64,000 nt of DNA from Doryteuthis pealeii (taxonomy: Eukaryota; Mollusca; Cephalopoda; Myopsida; Loliginidae). The notes under the pieces are model-generated. The model was given only the letters and a program-made list of their open reading frames with translations. It did not search any database and was not told the origin of the DNA. Location: positions 86,159,021 to 86,223,020 of the forward strand of contig CM042160.1 of NCBI GenBank assembly GCA_023376005.1, given 5' to 3'. Below, piece after piece: positions 32,975 through 43,575 of this stretch (within the stretch, counting starts at the first letter, position 1; every line of letters starts with the position of its first letter). The position numbers and the translations under genes were made by a program.

Positions 32975-33560
32975 TTGGGATTTCCAGCAATTAGCCAGGA
33001 AGAGGTGGTGCCAGTGGTGTAATGGTTATCATCATTGGAAATGGACATTAAGTTTCTGACCGCCATCCTTGGCCAGTTGTAAAAGAACTTAAAGTAAGTA
33101 AGTCCCGAGCTATAGAATCCTTTGGTAAGTGAATAAGTCCTGCGTTATGGAATCCTACGTAGTGTCAAAGGTCCAGTGATATAATCCTATGTTCCGTCGT
33201 CCACGAAGGTTCAAAGCAATATGCATAGATATGACTTGAACAGCCGGTATAAATAACACTATCAGCAGCAGAACACTGCCAGTGGTTTGGCCAATAGGTT
33301 GGTCACATGGTTATCGCCGAGTCTATAAATAAGAGTAGGCATCTAAGACACACCTTATATCCAGAAAAGTCAACAGACATGGCAACACAAGTTCAAATCT
33401 TGGACGAGGCTGCTAGCATTTCACATAATGCTAATACTCTTGGGAAAGGTATGAATCCAACAATGACTATCACCACCTATCTCTATCGGACATCAGAGCT
33501 GATTGATGTAGGTTTTTATTGGCCGGTCTACAATGGTGTCCATTTATGGGTGTCCATAGG
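32975..33560 (+). repeat. duplicated segment, copy interrupted by repeat D
   Basis: Same content as 32460-32720. After ATTGGAAATGGACAT (33048) it is interrupted and resumes at 33376 with GACATGGCAACACAAG. 32720-32975 between the copies has no recognised content. Confidence 0.75.
33049..33375 (+). mobile_element. repeat D insertion with 5-bp target duplication
   Basis: A 327-bp insert flanked by GACAT on both sides (33044-33048 and 33376-33380); the uninterrupted copy has GACAT once. It contains CCATCCTTGGCCAGTTG, CACTGCCAGTGGTTTGG and, near the 3' end, a TATA-like TCTATAAATAAGAG. A 5-bp duplication and a promoter-like box suggest a short LTR or LTR-derived element; no coding sequence. Confidence 0.65.
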
Positions 33561-33995
33561 ATAATATGTCCTTGCTTCTCCAGCATGTGTTATGTGTCTT
33601 ACTTGGATGGTTTGTGTGATAGGAGGTAAATGGCCGTATAGCTGGGGGAGGGGCTGCTTCCAAGCTTTGTTCAGGACAGCATGCATCATCCTTGTGTAGT
33701 ACTAATCTAGCTTTTTTCCTAAGCGTTTCTTTAGAGTCCAAGTGGTGCAGCCATACAGTAGCACTGACACAGCTACAGCTTGGAAGAATTTTGATTTTAT
33801 CAGATTTACATATGATCAATAATCTATCTGTAGCAGTCCATAACTTTCTTATGCAGACTAGTAAAATAAAAAAAACGCAGTCCGGGCGATGTAAAAATAA
33901 ATTTTTAAAAGATATTGCTTGGGGAGGTGGAAGTTAAAAATTAGATGTCGGAGAGTTTGAACCATAAATCATGAAATCATCAAATTTATTAAAGG

Positions 33996-34030
<35 letters not shown>

Positions 34031-34340
34031 AATCGAAACTAAGTTCTATTAATTTTGAATATCTATTAAAATAAAAACAAACTATATATAAATATATGAT
34101 ACTGGGGATGTATCTATTAAAACTTGTTTTAAAAAACAATGAAGACTGTCTAATGTTGCATGCTCAAATTTTGAGTATTTATTCTATGTTATGACGATTT
34201 TGGGTAATGTGACGTAAGCAGTGACAGTTTTTGTTACAGACAAAAACCGGAAGCGAATCTCCATTATTAGTAGATATTAGCATCACTTTCTGTAAATGAG
34301 ATATTTCTACCTAGGTATGTGAAATAGTCTACTAATTTCA
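33555..34340 (-). pseudogene. non-LTR reverse transcriptase tail remnant, second copy
   Basis: Same family as 22213-22790. Minus strand: LVDYFTYLGRNISFTESDAN (34270-34335), then, after about 400 bp of other sequence (33860-34270, with a poly-A run), VSATVWLHHLDSKETLRKKA and the SYHTNHPSKTHNTCWRSKD tail. Heavily frameshifted. Confidence 0.65.
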
Positions 34341-34344
34341 GTGT

Positions 34345-34440
34345 GCCAGATTAGCTCAGTTGGTAGAGCATCAACCTAAGAATAAAAAGGTTTCCTGTTT
34401 GATGCCAACTCAGCACATGAGTAGCACAGCTTGGATTTTG
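34345..34440 (+). mobile_element. family A SINE, head only
   Basis: GATTAGCTCAGTTGGTAGAG, a damaged B box, then CAACTCAGCACATGAGTAGC. A TTAA MITE end (GGTAGGCAAAGAGTTAA, about 34518-34534) follows. Confidence 0.65.
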
Positions 34441-34570
34441 AGATGAATAGATAGTTAACTCTGAAATCATACAGGTAAAATTCTCAAGAAAATTTGATAC
34501 GGCCGTGGGGGGTAAATTTGGTAGGCAAAGAGTTAAATAATTAATGTTAAAAAAATGTGTTTTTGTAAAG

Positions 34571-34863
34571 TTTTTAAATGCCATCCTTGGCCAGTTGAAA
34601 AGGGCTTAAAGTAAGTCCTGTGTTATGGAATCCTTCGGTAAGCGTATAAGTCCTATCCTGCGTATTGGTAAAGGTCCAGTGATTTAATCCTATGTCCGTC
34701 GTTCACGAAGGTCAAAAGTAATTATGTACAGTAGGGTTGGTTTAAGTATTGAATCAACTTCAGAGTACTGCCAGTGATTGGCCAAGAGATGGGTCACATG
34801 ATTATGGCCTAGTCTATAAGTAGGAGCGGGCGTCTAGCACACACCTTATATATCAAAATAGTA
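34571..34863 (+). mobile_element. repeat D, second copy
   Basis: GCCATCCTTGGCCAGTTG, CCAGTGATTGGCCAAGAG, TAGTCTATAAGTAGGAG and ACACACCTTATAT, in the same order as in 33049-33375. Confidence 0.65.
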
Positions 34864-34865
34864 GG

Positions 34866-35145
34866 AAGTGCGTGGTGTAATGGTTAAAGTCATGGGAAAT
34901 GGACACGTCGCCCAGAGTTCAAATCCTGGACGTGGCAATTGCATTTCACTTAGCGCTAATACCCTTGGGAAAGGTATGAATCCTACTCTCCTTCCAGCTA
35001 TGGGTAAATAGTAGAGCAGACCGGGCTCTTTAACCTTGGTTAGGCAACCGGTCTAGGAGAAGGAAAACTTTGAATTCAAACCTGTTAAACTCCGCTTAAG
35101 AAATTGACCTTGTGTCGCATCCTGCTCATGCAGAGGGGTTGGTAA
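34866..35145 (+). mobile_element. tRNA-derived SINE, family B (full length)
   Basis: GCGTGGTGTAATGGTTAAAG (A box region), AGTTCAAATCCTGGACG (B box), AGCGCTAATACCCTTGGG, CAGCTATGGGTAAATAG, GGTCTAGGAGAAGGAAAAC, CCTTGTGTCGCATCCTGC, GGTTGGTAAATATATATAT. Best copy of the family. Confidence 0.85.
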
Positions 35146-35338
35146 ATATATATATATCAAAATAGTCAACAGTTTTAATGCCTCATTAGTAATGATGGAA
35201 AGTTTAGTGGCTTTAGGTCTATCCATCTTTGAGTTACAACAAACAAATAGACAAAAAAAGACATTTGGTAAATCATAGTAGTATTGGTTTTTTTTTGCAT
35301 AATTTTTTATTTCTTTTTTTCCTTGTTCGTTATTACAG

Positions 35339-35437
35339 GACCAAGCCAGCCCCCTGTGGATTGCTGCCCAGATGGGCCACGCCCTTATCGCCAGAGAGCT
35401 GCTTGACGCTGGAGCTGAAATTGATGCAACACGAGAG
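35339..35437 (+). CDS. ANKRD29: ANKRD29-like gene, exon encoding one ankyrin repeat
   Basis: A 99-bp exon after TATTACAG and before GTCAGT, phase 0. It encodes DQASPLWIAAQMGHALIARE followed by LLDAGAEIDATRE. The SPLWIA-QMGH segment is close to the PLWIASQMGH repeat of vertebrate ANKRD29, the most distinctive match in the gene. The intron before it is 2.95 kb, the one after 3.8 kb. Confidence 0.9.
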
Positions 35438-35781
35438 GTCAGTTTTGATTTCTTTACACACTGTGCTTTCATCTTATGTTTCTTTAATTATTGCCTCACC
35501 AAAATGCAAGAAGGAATAAATCTTTTTTTCTATCACCGACAAGCTCGTAAAAGCTGACATAAATCTTTTTTTTTTAAAAAAACAAATTAAATCTTGTCCT
35601 TGTTATTAGTCAAAAGAAAATGTTTACCATAATTTATGGAAATATTTGTGCAAAAGAAAAGAATATTGCTAACATGTTGGTAATCTGAAGATTAGCTACA
35701 TAAATTAGAGTAACCTCCCCTTGATTATTTAATTTTGAGGAAGCTGTATGTTTTGGTTATTGCATAGTGCCAAACTCTAGT

Positions 35782-36270
35782 TGTAGTATAAGTTGTTAGT
35801 AGTAATAGTTGTCGTTAGTTCAGAAACAACATACGCCAGTTGTATAGTCACAAAGGGGGTTGTTTATTCCATTCTAGGCTCGTGAGTTCTTTTTCAGAGA
35901 GAAGGGGAGAGAGGGGGTAAGGTCAAATTATTCTATCGTAAATCATGTTCAGTACTACTATGCAAAACCAATACGGGGGAATCTGAGAAGCCCCGTCTGC
36001 CTCCCACGAAAGCCCAGCTGAAAAAGACCGATTTTCCTCTTCTTCCGTTTGTCGTCCCGGGGGTGGAAGGGTCACTTCCACTTCTCCACAGAAACTACTT
36101 CCGGTTTTATTTTTTTAACTTTAGTTCCAGGGTCATTGGTTGGTCAATTGAGTTCCAAACTTTAATCTCTCTTTGTTCTTATTTCTTTTTCCTCTCTTTT
36201 CTCCAGAAATCCGAATTCCGTTTTATTTTCAATCCCCAAATTCCCCGTAGACCATAATAATTACGCTACA
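35782..36270 (+). mobile_element. solo LTR-like element
   Basis: Starts TGTAG and ends CTACA, as LTRs do, 489 bp. Homologous along its length, in the opposite orientation, to 57014-57508. Landmarks: AGTTGTATAGTCACAAA, GGTAAGGTCAAATTATTCTA, CTCTTCTTCCGTTT, CCATAATAATTACGCTACA. I see no clear target duplication and no coding region. Confidence 0.55.
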
Positions 36271-36400
36271 TGGCTATCTACGAGGTTACTCTGAAAGTAA
36301 AGCCTCTTATTTATTTCCATAGAAGCTACAACAGATACAAGAAGCACAACAGCACCATTGAATAGAGCAAGTTTTCAGCTATAAAACACTATTTTTCCAC
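36271..36400. mobile_element. possible mariner end fragment
   Basis: CTACGAGGTTACTCTGAAAG TAA AGCCTCTTAT resembles mariner terminal repeats of the type ending in AGTAATGCC. Only one end is visible, so this is a weak call. Confidence 0.25.
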
Positions 36401-36410
36401 ATAGCCAGCA

Positions 36411-37070
36411 CCATTGACCTGTGATGCAATGATTACCATAGGAAATGGACACAGCGATACAAGTTCAAATCCTGGACGAGGTTGTTTGCATTTAACATAT
36501 TGCTAATACCCTTGGGAAAAGTATGAAACCTACTCTTCTCCCTCCAGTTATGGGTAAATAGTTGGGTATTATATAGAGCACAAAACCCTGTTGGATCTTT
36601 CAGCCGGATCTTTCCACTTAAAAAGTAACACTCGCTCGTCAGTTGACTCGAACAATTAAGTCCAACCGTTTCTCACCACTGTAAAAGACGTTCTCTTCGA
36701 CAGAACTCGCCTCAGCATTTAATCTTCTCTGCGGCCGAACCATTTCAGCCAACAGGGGCGACAGTAATCCTACCACTCGCGAACAGGAGGTTGTGCCATG
36801 ACTGCTCGTCTTCGCAGTCAACTGGATTAGAGTTCAAGTCGGACTAGACGCTACCTACATATGCTGCACACCACTCATTGTCTTCTCGAATGATGACTCA
36901 TCGAAGACAGCCGGCTTCTCATCATGCCGGTCATTGCCGCTACAGGTAGACGGTACGGTATGCCAACTGGTCTAGGAAATGGAAAACTCTGAATTCAAAC
37001 CTGTTAAACTCCTCTTAAAAATTGGCCTTGTGTCACATTCTGTTCATGGCTGAAGGATTGAATAAATACA
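36411..37070 (+). mobile_element. family B SINE split by a 400-bp insert
   Basis: Front half 36411-36560 (AGTTCAAATCCTGGACG, CTAATACCCTTGGGAAAAG, AGTTATGGGTAAATAG). Back half 36958-37070 (CAACTGGTCTAGGAAATGG, GAATTCAAACCTGTTAAAC, GGCCTTGTGTCACATTC). The insert 36560-36957 is GC-richer than its surroundings and I do not recognise it. Confidence 0.65.
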
Positions 37071-37370
37071 TTTAGTGTATGAAACTTCTATACAAATCTA
37101 CCAACTACTATGTGATAAGAGATTCTTTATTGCTTGTCCTATATTTTCTCTTCACAAAATATTTAATTAGGATTCAAAATTGGATATCTGGAAAATTACT
37201 TTGTATTCATGGATGTGAGCAATAAAGATGATTTTTATTTACTGCACACATTAATGTGCTTATATATACACACACTTAATTTAGGGTAGCGTAGACATAA
37301 AATCAATGGTGCTTAGTAACTTACAGTTACCAAGAGCTGTTGACTTTGTTTACAATGCCCTAACTTAGGA

Positions 37371-37502
37371 ATCAGGGGTGATGTGTTCCAGTTTTTTTGT
37401 TTTTTTTAATTATATTAATGTGGTGGCTGGAAGCATCAATTCTTCTCCTTCCAGCCTCCACATAAATATAATTTTTTTTTTAACTGGAACACATCACCCC
37501 TG
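37371..37502. mobile_element. palindromic element, about 58-bp arms
   Basis: ATCAGGGGTGATGTGTTCCA at the left end matches the complement of TGGAACACATCACCCCTGAT at the right end. Inner arms carry GTGGTGGCTGGAAG / CTTCCAGCCTCCAC around a short loop near 37437. Confidence 0.8.
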
Positions 37503-37536
37503 ATGATGGCATTTCAAAGTGCCGAAAGTACTCGGA
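37495..37536 (+). ncRNA. hammerhead-like ribozyme motif
   Basis: CTGATGA (37500-37506), stem II GGCA/TGCC (37508-37511 with 37520-37523, extendable by T-A and T-G pairs), GAA, then AGTACT (stem III, self-complementary), C as cleavage base at 37533. Stem I has only two flush pairs (CC/GG). The motif starts at the right end of the palindrome 37371-37502, and a (TA)n tract lies about 120 bp further (37658-37697). Confidence 0.5.
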
Positions 37537-37653
37537 ACCTGAACTTTGGTGGACTAATCCACGAATTCCACCCAAATATTAAAAAGTTGGCCAGAAAACT
37601 AGAAAAGATCAAAAATAAAATTGTTAAACAGGAGATGTGCCTTTTGTTTAATT

Positions 37654-37705
<52 letters not shown>

Positions 37706-37989
37706 TAAAAGTCCATTAATTTCTTATGAAATGTTTATAACTTTGAAAAATGTCATTAACATTCCAAACTTTGTTCAGACAATTAAACTCCTTTGTATTT
37801 TTGATGTTCTTACCACAATGTTTTCTGGCCAGTTAACTCTACAGCCTTCTTCAGGTATATAATTTGTCAGGAAAGAGAATTGTCTCCCTTTTTTTCTTTT
37901 TTTTACATTCTCATAACATCAACAACTCTTCCCCACCCCCCAACAAAATATCTTTAATTATCCTAAGGAAGTTTGGACTGTGTTTGTTG

Positions 37990-38330
37990 TGATGTAACAG
38001 TTATTGTAATTGAAAGTGGACTCAGCTACCCGAGTTCAATTCCTGAACAAGGATATTTGCCTTCCACATAGCGCTAATACCATTCTCCCTCCAGCTAGAG
38101 TGTTCCATCATAGTCTAATGGTTAGCAAGCTAGTCTCACAGATCTGTTACTACTGAAAATGAGTGATCCTTGCTGGATACACCTTGTGTCACATCTACCT
38201 GTGGCAAATGGTTTGGGTAAATACTTTTTCCAGTTATGAATAAGATAGTAGGACAGACTTGGCCCTTTAACCTCTGCATGACAACTTGTCTAGGAGAAGG
38301 AAAACTCTGAATCAATACCAGTTGTAGATC
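37990..38330 (+). mobile_element. tRNA-derived SINE, family B, interrupted
   Basis: GTGATGTAACAGTTATTGTA, CGAGTTCAATTCCTGAAC, AGCGCTAATACCATT, then a break of about 115 bp holding another tRNA-SINE-like piece (GTCTAATGGTTAGCAAGC), then GGCCCTTTAACCTCTGC and TTGTCTAGGAGAAGGAAAAC. 38340-39240 is AT-rich intron without recognised content. Confidence 0.6.
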
Positions 38331-39266
38331 AAATCCATCTCATATTGAAGATTTTAATAGCTGTTGAAATGGGGGTTTTGCCAAATTTTAACAAAAACTT
38401 AGTTCAAATTGTAATCATTTTTTCTTTTAATTCAAAAAATTTTTTAAATTTAAATGACCATCTATAACCCGTCGGTTGCTACTGAGCTAAAGGGCTCACA
38501 GAATTTCCGAAATTGGCCGTCAAGATCGGATCTTCTGCATCAACCAAGGATTGCAGGGTCTCTATATTTGCTGAAAGTCTAGCCGAATGCCCACGCTGTG
38601 TTTAGATCTCAAACGACTAGAAATCTGCTATAGAAACTAATTTCCAAGGTTAATGGCGGCCTAGTGGTCATTTCATGGCCACCATCTGTTTTGATTCTCC
38701 CAGGCCGACGCCCATCGGGCGAATTACATTTCCGTTTTTTTTTTCTTTCTTTTTCTAATTTCAAAACCTGAATCAGGTCACACATCCATTTTTGTCTGTA
38801 ACATTTTAACAGGAATAACTATTAAATGCTTATAGAATAGTCTCTCAATTTGCACATGTTTAACGGGTGTAATTTAATTGTTTTAAAAATGATATAATAA
38901 AATAAAATTGCAATTAAATATCAACTTTTTCAGACCATCTTAAACGATGTGAAATTGATTTATCTTTTGCCACAGAAAGCAAATAGTTTATCATTAAATG
39001 TTTTTTATTCTTTTTCTTTATACAATTCAAGAAGTTGGTAACCACTGAATATTAAACCCAGATTGTCTATAAACTACAACCTAAATAATTTCTTTCTTAT
39101 ATTTACTAGACATTTTAATATGAATGTTTTAGATTTAGCCCAAGACATGTTACATGGGAAAATGCCAAACAAACAACAGTTACGGAATATGTCTTTAATC
39201 ACTTAATCTTCCTTCATTTTTCTTGATTAATTTTTAATTTTTTTTATTTTTCTTTTTATATTCTAG

Positions 39267-39362
39267 GATGGTGCAACTCCTTTATTTAAGGCATGCCATA
39301 AAGGTCATCTTGACGTCATTGATGAATTATTAAAACAAAAACCCAACCTAGGACTTCTACCA
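39267..39362 (+). CDS. ANKRD29: ANKRD29-like gene, exon encoding one 32-residue ankyrin repeat
   Basis: A 96-bp exon after TTCTAG and before GTGAGT, phase 0. It encodes DGATPLFKACHKGHLDVIDE followed by LLKQKPNLGLLP. It is one residue shorter than the usual 33, and so is the matching vertebrate ANKRD29 repeat, which has KANKGY, DVIKELLKF and P.LGIL at the same places. A shared non-standard length is good evidence for orthology. The intron after it is only 456 bp and contains an (ATC)n run. Confidence 0.9.
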
Positions 39363-39818
39363 GTGAGTTTTTTTATTGTTTTTTTTTTTGTTTTTTTTTT
39401 TTAAATGTTATAAAAATAATCATCATCATCATCATCATCGCAAATAGAATTTTGCTTATCATAGGTCGAGATTTTCAAAAGTGAATGCCTACTTATAAGT
39501 CTCAAGTGTTCATTTCAACAGGTGTTCATTACAACAGGTGTAAATTCATTAAGTTCACCTGAAGTCATTTATGAATTGAAGTAAATAATCCATTAAACTT
39601 AATAAGGACATTTTGAATTTTGTATAGAATGATTTTTATTGGATAAGCAATACTTATCTTTTTTCTTAGAAATACAGAGAAGAAATAATGAATGGGCATT
39701 CAAAAAGGTTTGAACTTGCATCCCATATTCATTTCTTTATCAGCACTTTGTAAACCTAATATTACCTTCATTCTTTTTTTCACATCATCTACACTACATC
39801 TTTTTTTTATTTTTCCAG

Positions 39819-39917
39819 AATGGTGAAACAGTGCTCCATTCCGCTGCGTTATTTGGTCACTTAAAGGTTGTGAAGCGACTTGTTAGCCACGGAGTGGATA
39901 TAGCTGTTAAAAATAAG
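39819..39917 (+). CDS. ANKRD29: ANKRD29-like gene, exon encoding one ankyrin repeat
   Basis: A 99-bp exon after TTTTCCAG and before GTAAGA, phase 0. It encodes NGETVLHSAALFGHLKVVKR followed by LVSHGVDIAVKNK. It begins with N-G instead of D-G, as does the corresponding vertebrate repeat (NG.SALHAA). The TVLHSAA helix and the final KNK agree with that repeat too. Confidence 0.9.
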
Positions 39918-40029
39918 GTAAGAACAATTTCAACAAGAGAATTTTTTTTTTTTTTTTTTTTAAATTCCACATACAAAATACATCCCCGTGGTTAATTCAG
40001 AAATTCAAAATAATTACCCGATCTGCATT

Positions 40030-40660
40030 AAAAAAATCTTTCCAAAGGTCAAAGATTTATTAAGTGATATATTTTTATGCTGAATTCAAAAATACCATTT
40101 ATTATGTTTAGTCAGGTCTAGTTTTTAAGATACTTCACAACATAATAACAATTATTCAAAAGTCTGTGAACTCTACTTGTCATAGCTATAATACTGTTCT
40201 ATGCATTTCAAGTAAAGCTTGTTATGATTTTTGGATTCACCATAATAATAAAAAAACTCCTTAAAATTCACAGAGTATTTAATGTCTAAGCCATCCTTGT
40301 AGAAGAACAGTAGTAGTTCTATTTAACTCCTAGCTGGGCATATGAGGGTGTTCATACCTTTCCCAAAAGTATTAATCCAAAATTGAACATAATAGCAGGA
40401 CTAGAGTTTGAACTCGCTTACTATGATGTCGCAGTCCAGTACATTAACCACTACCGCATACAACTCCCTTTTCTGCCTTTTTTCTACCTGAATCCAAAAA
40501 ATCATACTCATTTTTTCTAATCAGATCAATTTTTTAAGATACAAGCTTTACTTGAAATGTATAGAACAGTATTATAGCCGTGACAAGTAGAGTCCACAGG
40601 TTTTTGAATTATTGTTATGTCCAACTTGTTGTGAAGTATCTTAAAACTAGGTATGCCACT
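40030..40660. repeat. repeat E inverted pair around a family B SINE
   Basis: 40030-40230 and 40485-40660 are inverted copies of repeat E (shared TTTCAAGTAAAGCTTGT / ACAAGCTTTACTTGAAA, GAACAGTATTATAG). Between them, 40270-40470, the minus strand carries a worn family B SINE (GAGTTCAAACTCTAGTCC). A family C body in reverse follows at 40660-40800. Confidence 0.6.
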
Positions 40661-41561
40661 AAACTGTATTAAGTGGTTAAGCTCACATTCTGCAGCTCTG
40701 GGGAATTTTGGAGTCACCACTTTGTTGCCATTACTCCCAGGTCCACTTTAAGGTTTTGTCTATAAGTCAAATAGGTATCTTTGAAAATTATTAATATTGG
40801 ATAGGAATTCTTGAAACCATGTATATATGTGTAAATTATTTGTATTAAATAGAAATACTTGATATCCTATAAATCTGTTGAAAAAAAAATTCTCTTAAGA
40901 ACAGCAGACCGCCTTGTCCAGGATTTGAACATGGCTCGCTGAGTCCATTTTCTTACAATAATAATCGTTATACCATACATACCTCTGTTTGGAATCTATT
41001 TTTAACTGATAACAAAAGTTGTAAAGTAAACAGCTTTGATCCGAGCGTTTACCTCTTGCCCAGTGTAATCTGTTTATTACATTTCATTCATCGTATTTCA
41101 AAGTGCTTGGTTGATATTTACTTAATCTTAACCTATTCTAGCAAATAAGTGTGGGCCACCCAGTGAGGATTGAACTCAATTCAGTAGTAATGATCTTCAA
41201 GATCCATTGGCTAGATAAACAAGTCAAAGTACCTGTTGAACATTTACCCTTATATTTTGGAAACGACATATGTCACACCTATTATACATTGGTATTTCGG
41301 ATCCACATGATTGGTGATGTAATTGACTTAGTTATTTATATTCATATTTGCTATATATATATATATATAAATATAAAAATAAACAGGTGTGGTTGTTATT
41401 TCATTAAACCCACACCTATTACTATGAGATAATCACTTTCCAGCACTGGTAGACTCATTATATTGCAAAGTGTATATTGAACATTCATTTTTAAAAACTC
41501 AGTAACAGATATTACAAAAAATGCTTTGCCCTTCAAGTCTGCAAGAAAACTATTTATTGTG

Positions 41562-41800
41562 GAGGTGCGTGGTGTAATGGTTACCATCCTAAGAAATGGA
41601 CACGGCGATGCGTGTTCAAATCCTGGACGAGGCTCTTTGCATTTCACATAGCACTAATACCCTTGGGGAAAGGTACAAATTCAACTATTCTCTCTCCAGC
41701 TATGGGTAAATAGTAAAGCAGACTGGATTTTTTAAAACTTGGTATGGCAACTGGTCTAGGAGAAGGAAAACTCTGAATTCAAATCAAAAGAGCTCTCTTC
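41562..41800 (+). mobile_element. tRNA-derived SINE, family B
   Basis: GTGCGTGGTGTAATGGTTAC, TGTTCAAATCCTGGACGAG, CTAATACCCTTGGGG, CAGCTATGGGTAAATAGT, CTGGTCTAGGAGAAGGAAAA. A shorter worn minus copy lies at 40895-40990. Confidence 0.8.
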
Positions 41801-42271
41801 TTGTTAGTCAAAACTACTTTGAGATTTCCTCCTCCTCCTCCTAATACCATTCCTCCTCTTTATTTAAATTAATTTCTATATTTTCTGATGTAGAAGAAGA
41901 ACCGCCATTTTAGCAGGCATATTCTAGAAGAAAAATCCTGCTTCTCTGATTTCCATAGATTTCTGATTGTTGCATAATGATTAGGCATAGCCTATCATTT
42001 GTGTAATGAGAATTCAAATTTAAGAGTACCTCTATGGAAAAGTTCATAGTTTTGGCAAGTCTTAACCACAAGTTGACCTTGAACAGATTTCTCATTGATC
42101 CGATGACCAGGTGACTCCTTAGTTTTGTCACTCAAGAAATTAACTGGCAGGACTTAGAATACGCTGACTGTATCCCCTACAGAGAAGTAATACACCCCAC
42201 CTCCACCTGTTGTTTTTATATATCACAATAAAGATGAGGACAACAGTCCAAAAAATCAAAATACATAAGAG

Positions 42272-42915
42272 GGTGAGTCAAAAAGTAATGCCATTTTCTT
42301 TAAGACTGGTATAATTACCAACACAGGAACATGTATCATACATAAAAATGAAGCTGGTCCTGTGTGGATCACATCCCTACTTCTCCACATAGTCACCATT
42401 TCTCTCAATAGCAATGTTCCACCTTCGAATTAGAGTATGTATCCTTGCTCCATAAAATTCTGTTGACTTTTCTTTGAGCTACTTCTTCACTACAGATTTC
42501 ACTTACTCGTCACTGGAATAATGTTTGCCTCTCAGAACCTCTTTCATGAGGCCGAAGAGATGATAGTATGAAATTGCTAAATCTGGTGAGTATGGAGGAT
42601 GCAGTAAAGTTGTCCACCTGAATGAGGCAATTTTCTCCCTTGTCCTAATGCTTGTGTGTGGTCAAGAATTCATGCAGAAGGAGGACATTGTCAATTGGCA
42701 AGTTGGGTCTTACTCGTAGAATTCTTGCTCTGGGCCTCGTTTGGGTCTCAATGTAGGCCTTAGTTTTATTAAAAAAACATTTTAAATTCACATGAAATAA
42801 AGAAGTGTCATTACTTTTTGACTCACCCTTGCTTGGAGAATGTAGGCCTTAGTTTTATAAAAAAAAAATCTTCACATGAAATAAAGAAAATGGCATTACT
42901 TTTTGACTCACCCAT
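42272..42915 (-). pseudogene. mariner transposon remnant
   Basis: Ends GGGTGAGTCAAAAAGTAATG / CATTACTTTTTGACTCACCC. Minus-strand translation, with frameshifts, gives the end of a mariner transposase: EVLRGKH-like, SSDE-like, ST/QNFMEQGYIL and LLREMVTMWRS-type segments equivalent to the usual FY..GI..L..RW..CI...G.YVE. The catalytic part is missing. The right end is duplicated: an 89-bp unit with the terminal repeat occurs at 42740-42830 and again at 42840-42915. Confidence 0.7.
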
Positions 42916-43001
42916 GTATCAATCCTCATCTCAAATAAATTCAAATAACTTCTATATTCATTCATTCATTGTTTTTCTTTTTCTTTTTCCCTCGTTTACA
43001 G

Positions 43002-43190
43002 GAAGGCCAGACTGCTGCTGAGTTATCATCAGAGGCTGGCTATGACTACATTGCCAAATTTTTAGAAACCACACAGGACAGTGCCAACGCCAATGCCAAT
43101 GCACAGGCTGAAGCAATTGCAGAAAAAGAAGTAGCTGATGAATGCACCACTAAATTACAAGAGTTGGAAAATAATGAGACAAATGCGTAA
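43002..43190 (+). CDS. ANKRD29: ANKRD29-like gene, terminal exon
   Basis: The last coding exon starts after CGTTTACAG and ends at the TAA 43188-43190 (62 residues). It opens with EGQTAAELSSEAGYDYIAKF, a partial last ankyrin repeat like the ANELPAEL...LL cap of vertebrate ANKRD29. A hydrophilic tail follows: DSANANANAQAEAIAEKEVA then DECTTKLQELENNETNA. The Ala-Asn run is coded by GCCAAC/GCCAAT repeats and could vary in length. Summed, the exons in this window give 259 residues; the human protein is about 300, so roughly two N-terminal repeats are missing to the left. Confidence 0.85.
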   Translation, partial: EGQTAAELSSEAGYDYIAKFLETTQDSANANANAQAEAIAEKEVADECTTKLQELENNETNA

Positions 43191-43575
43191 ATGTGACAAC
43201 AAGCCCAAATGTCTGGAAAATGGTGTTCTCATCTCCGTGACAATGGAATTGGATTTGTCACAATCTTGTCAAATGTTTTACACAAGTGCATCTACCCAAC
43301 AACAGCAACTAAATATTTTTTCCATGTCATGTTAAAAAGAAAAAGAAAAAAAATCTGCTTCAAAAATAGAAAACAAAAATGTAGCTTTAATCGAGGGTAT
43401 ATTTTATCGCATTTACTTTTTAATTTAAAAAAAAAAAATTTTTTTTTTATTTTAAGGAAGATCTCCATTGTTAAATGTAACAATGATAATTTTATAAATT
43501 CTACAGTCATTAATTTCATAACTGCTTTAATACTGCTTATTTTTAACTACTGGAAAAAAAATTTTAATAAATAAA
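43191..43575 (+). other. ANKRD29 3' UTR (probable)
   Basis: Follows the stop codon. The first AATAAA is at about 43566-43571, with further AATAAA strings just after and at about 43708. The true cleavage site cannot be decided from sequence. 43575-44250 is homopolymer-rich with no gene. Confidence 0.5.
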
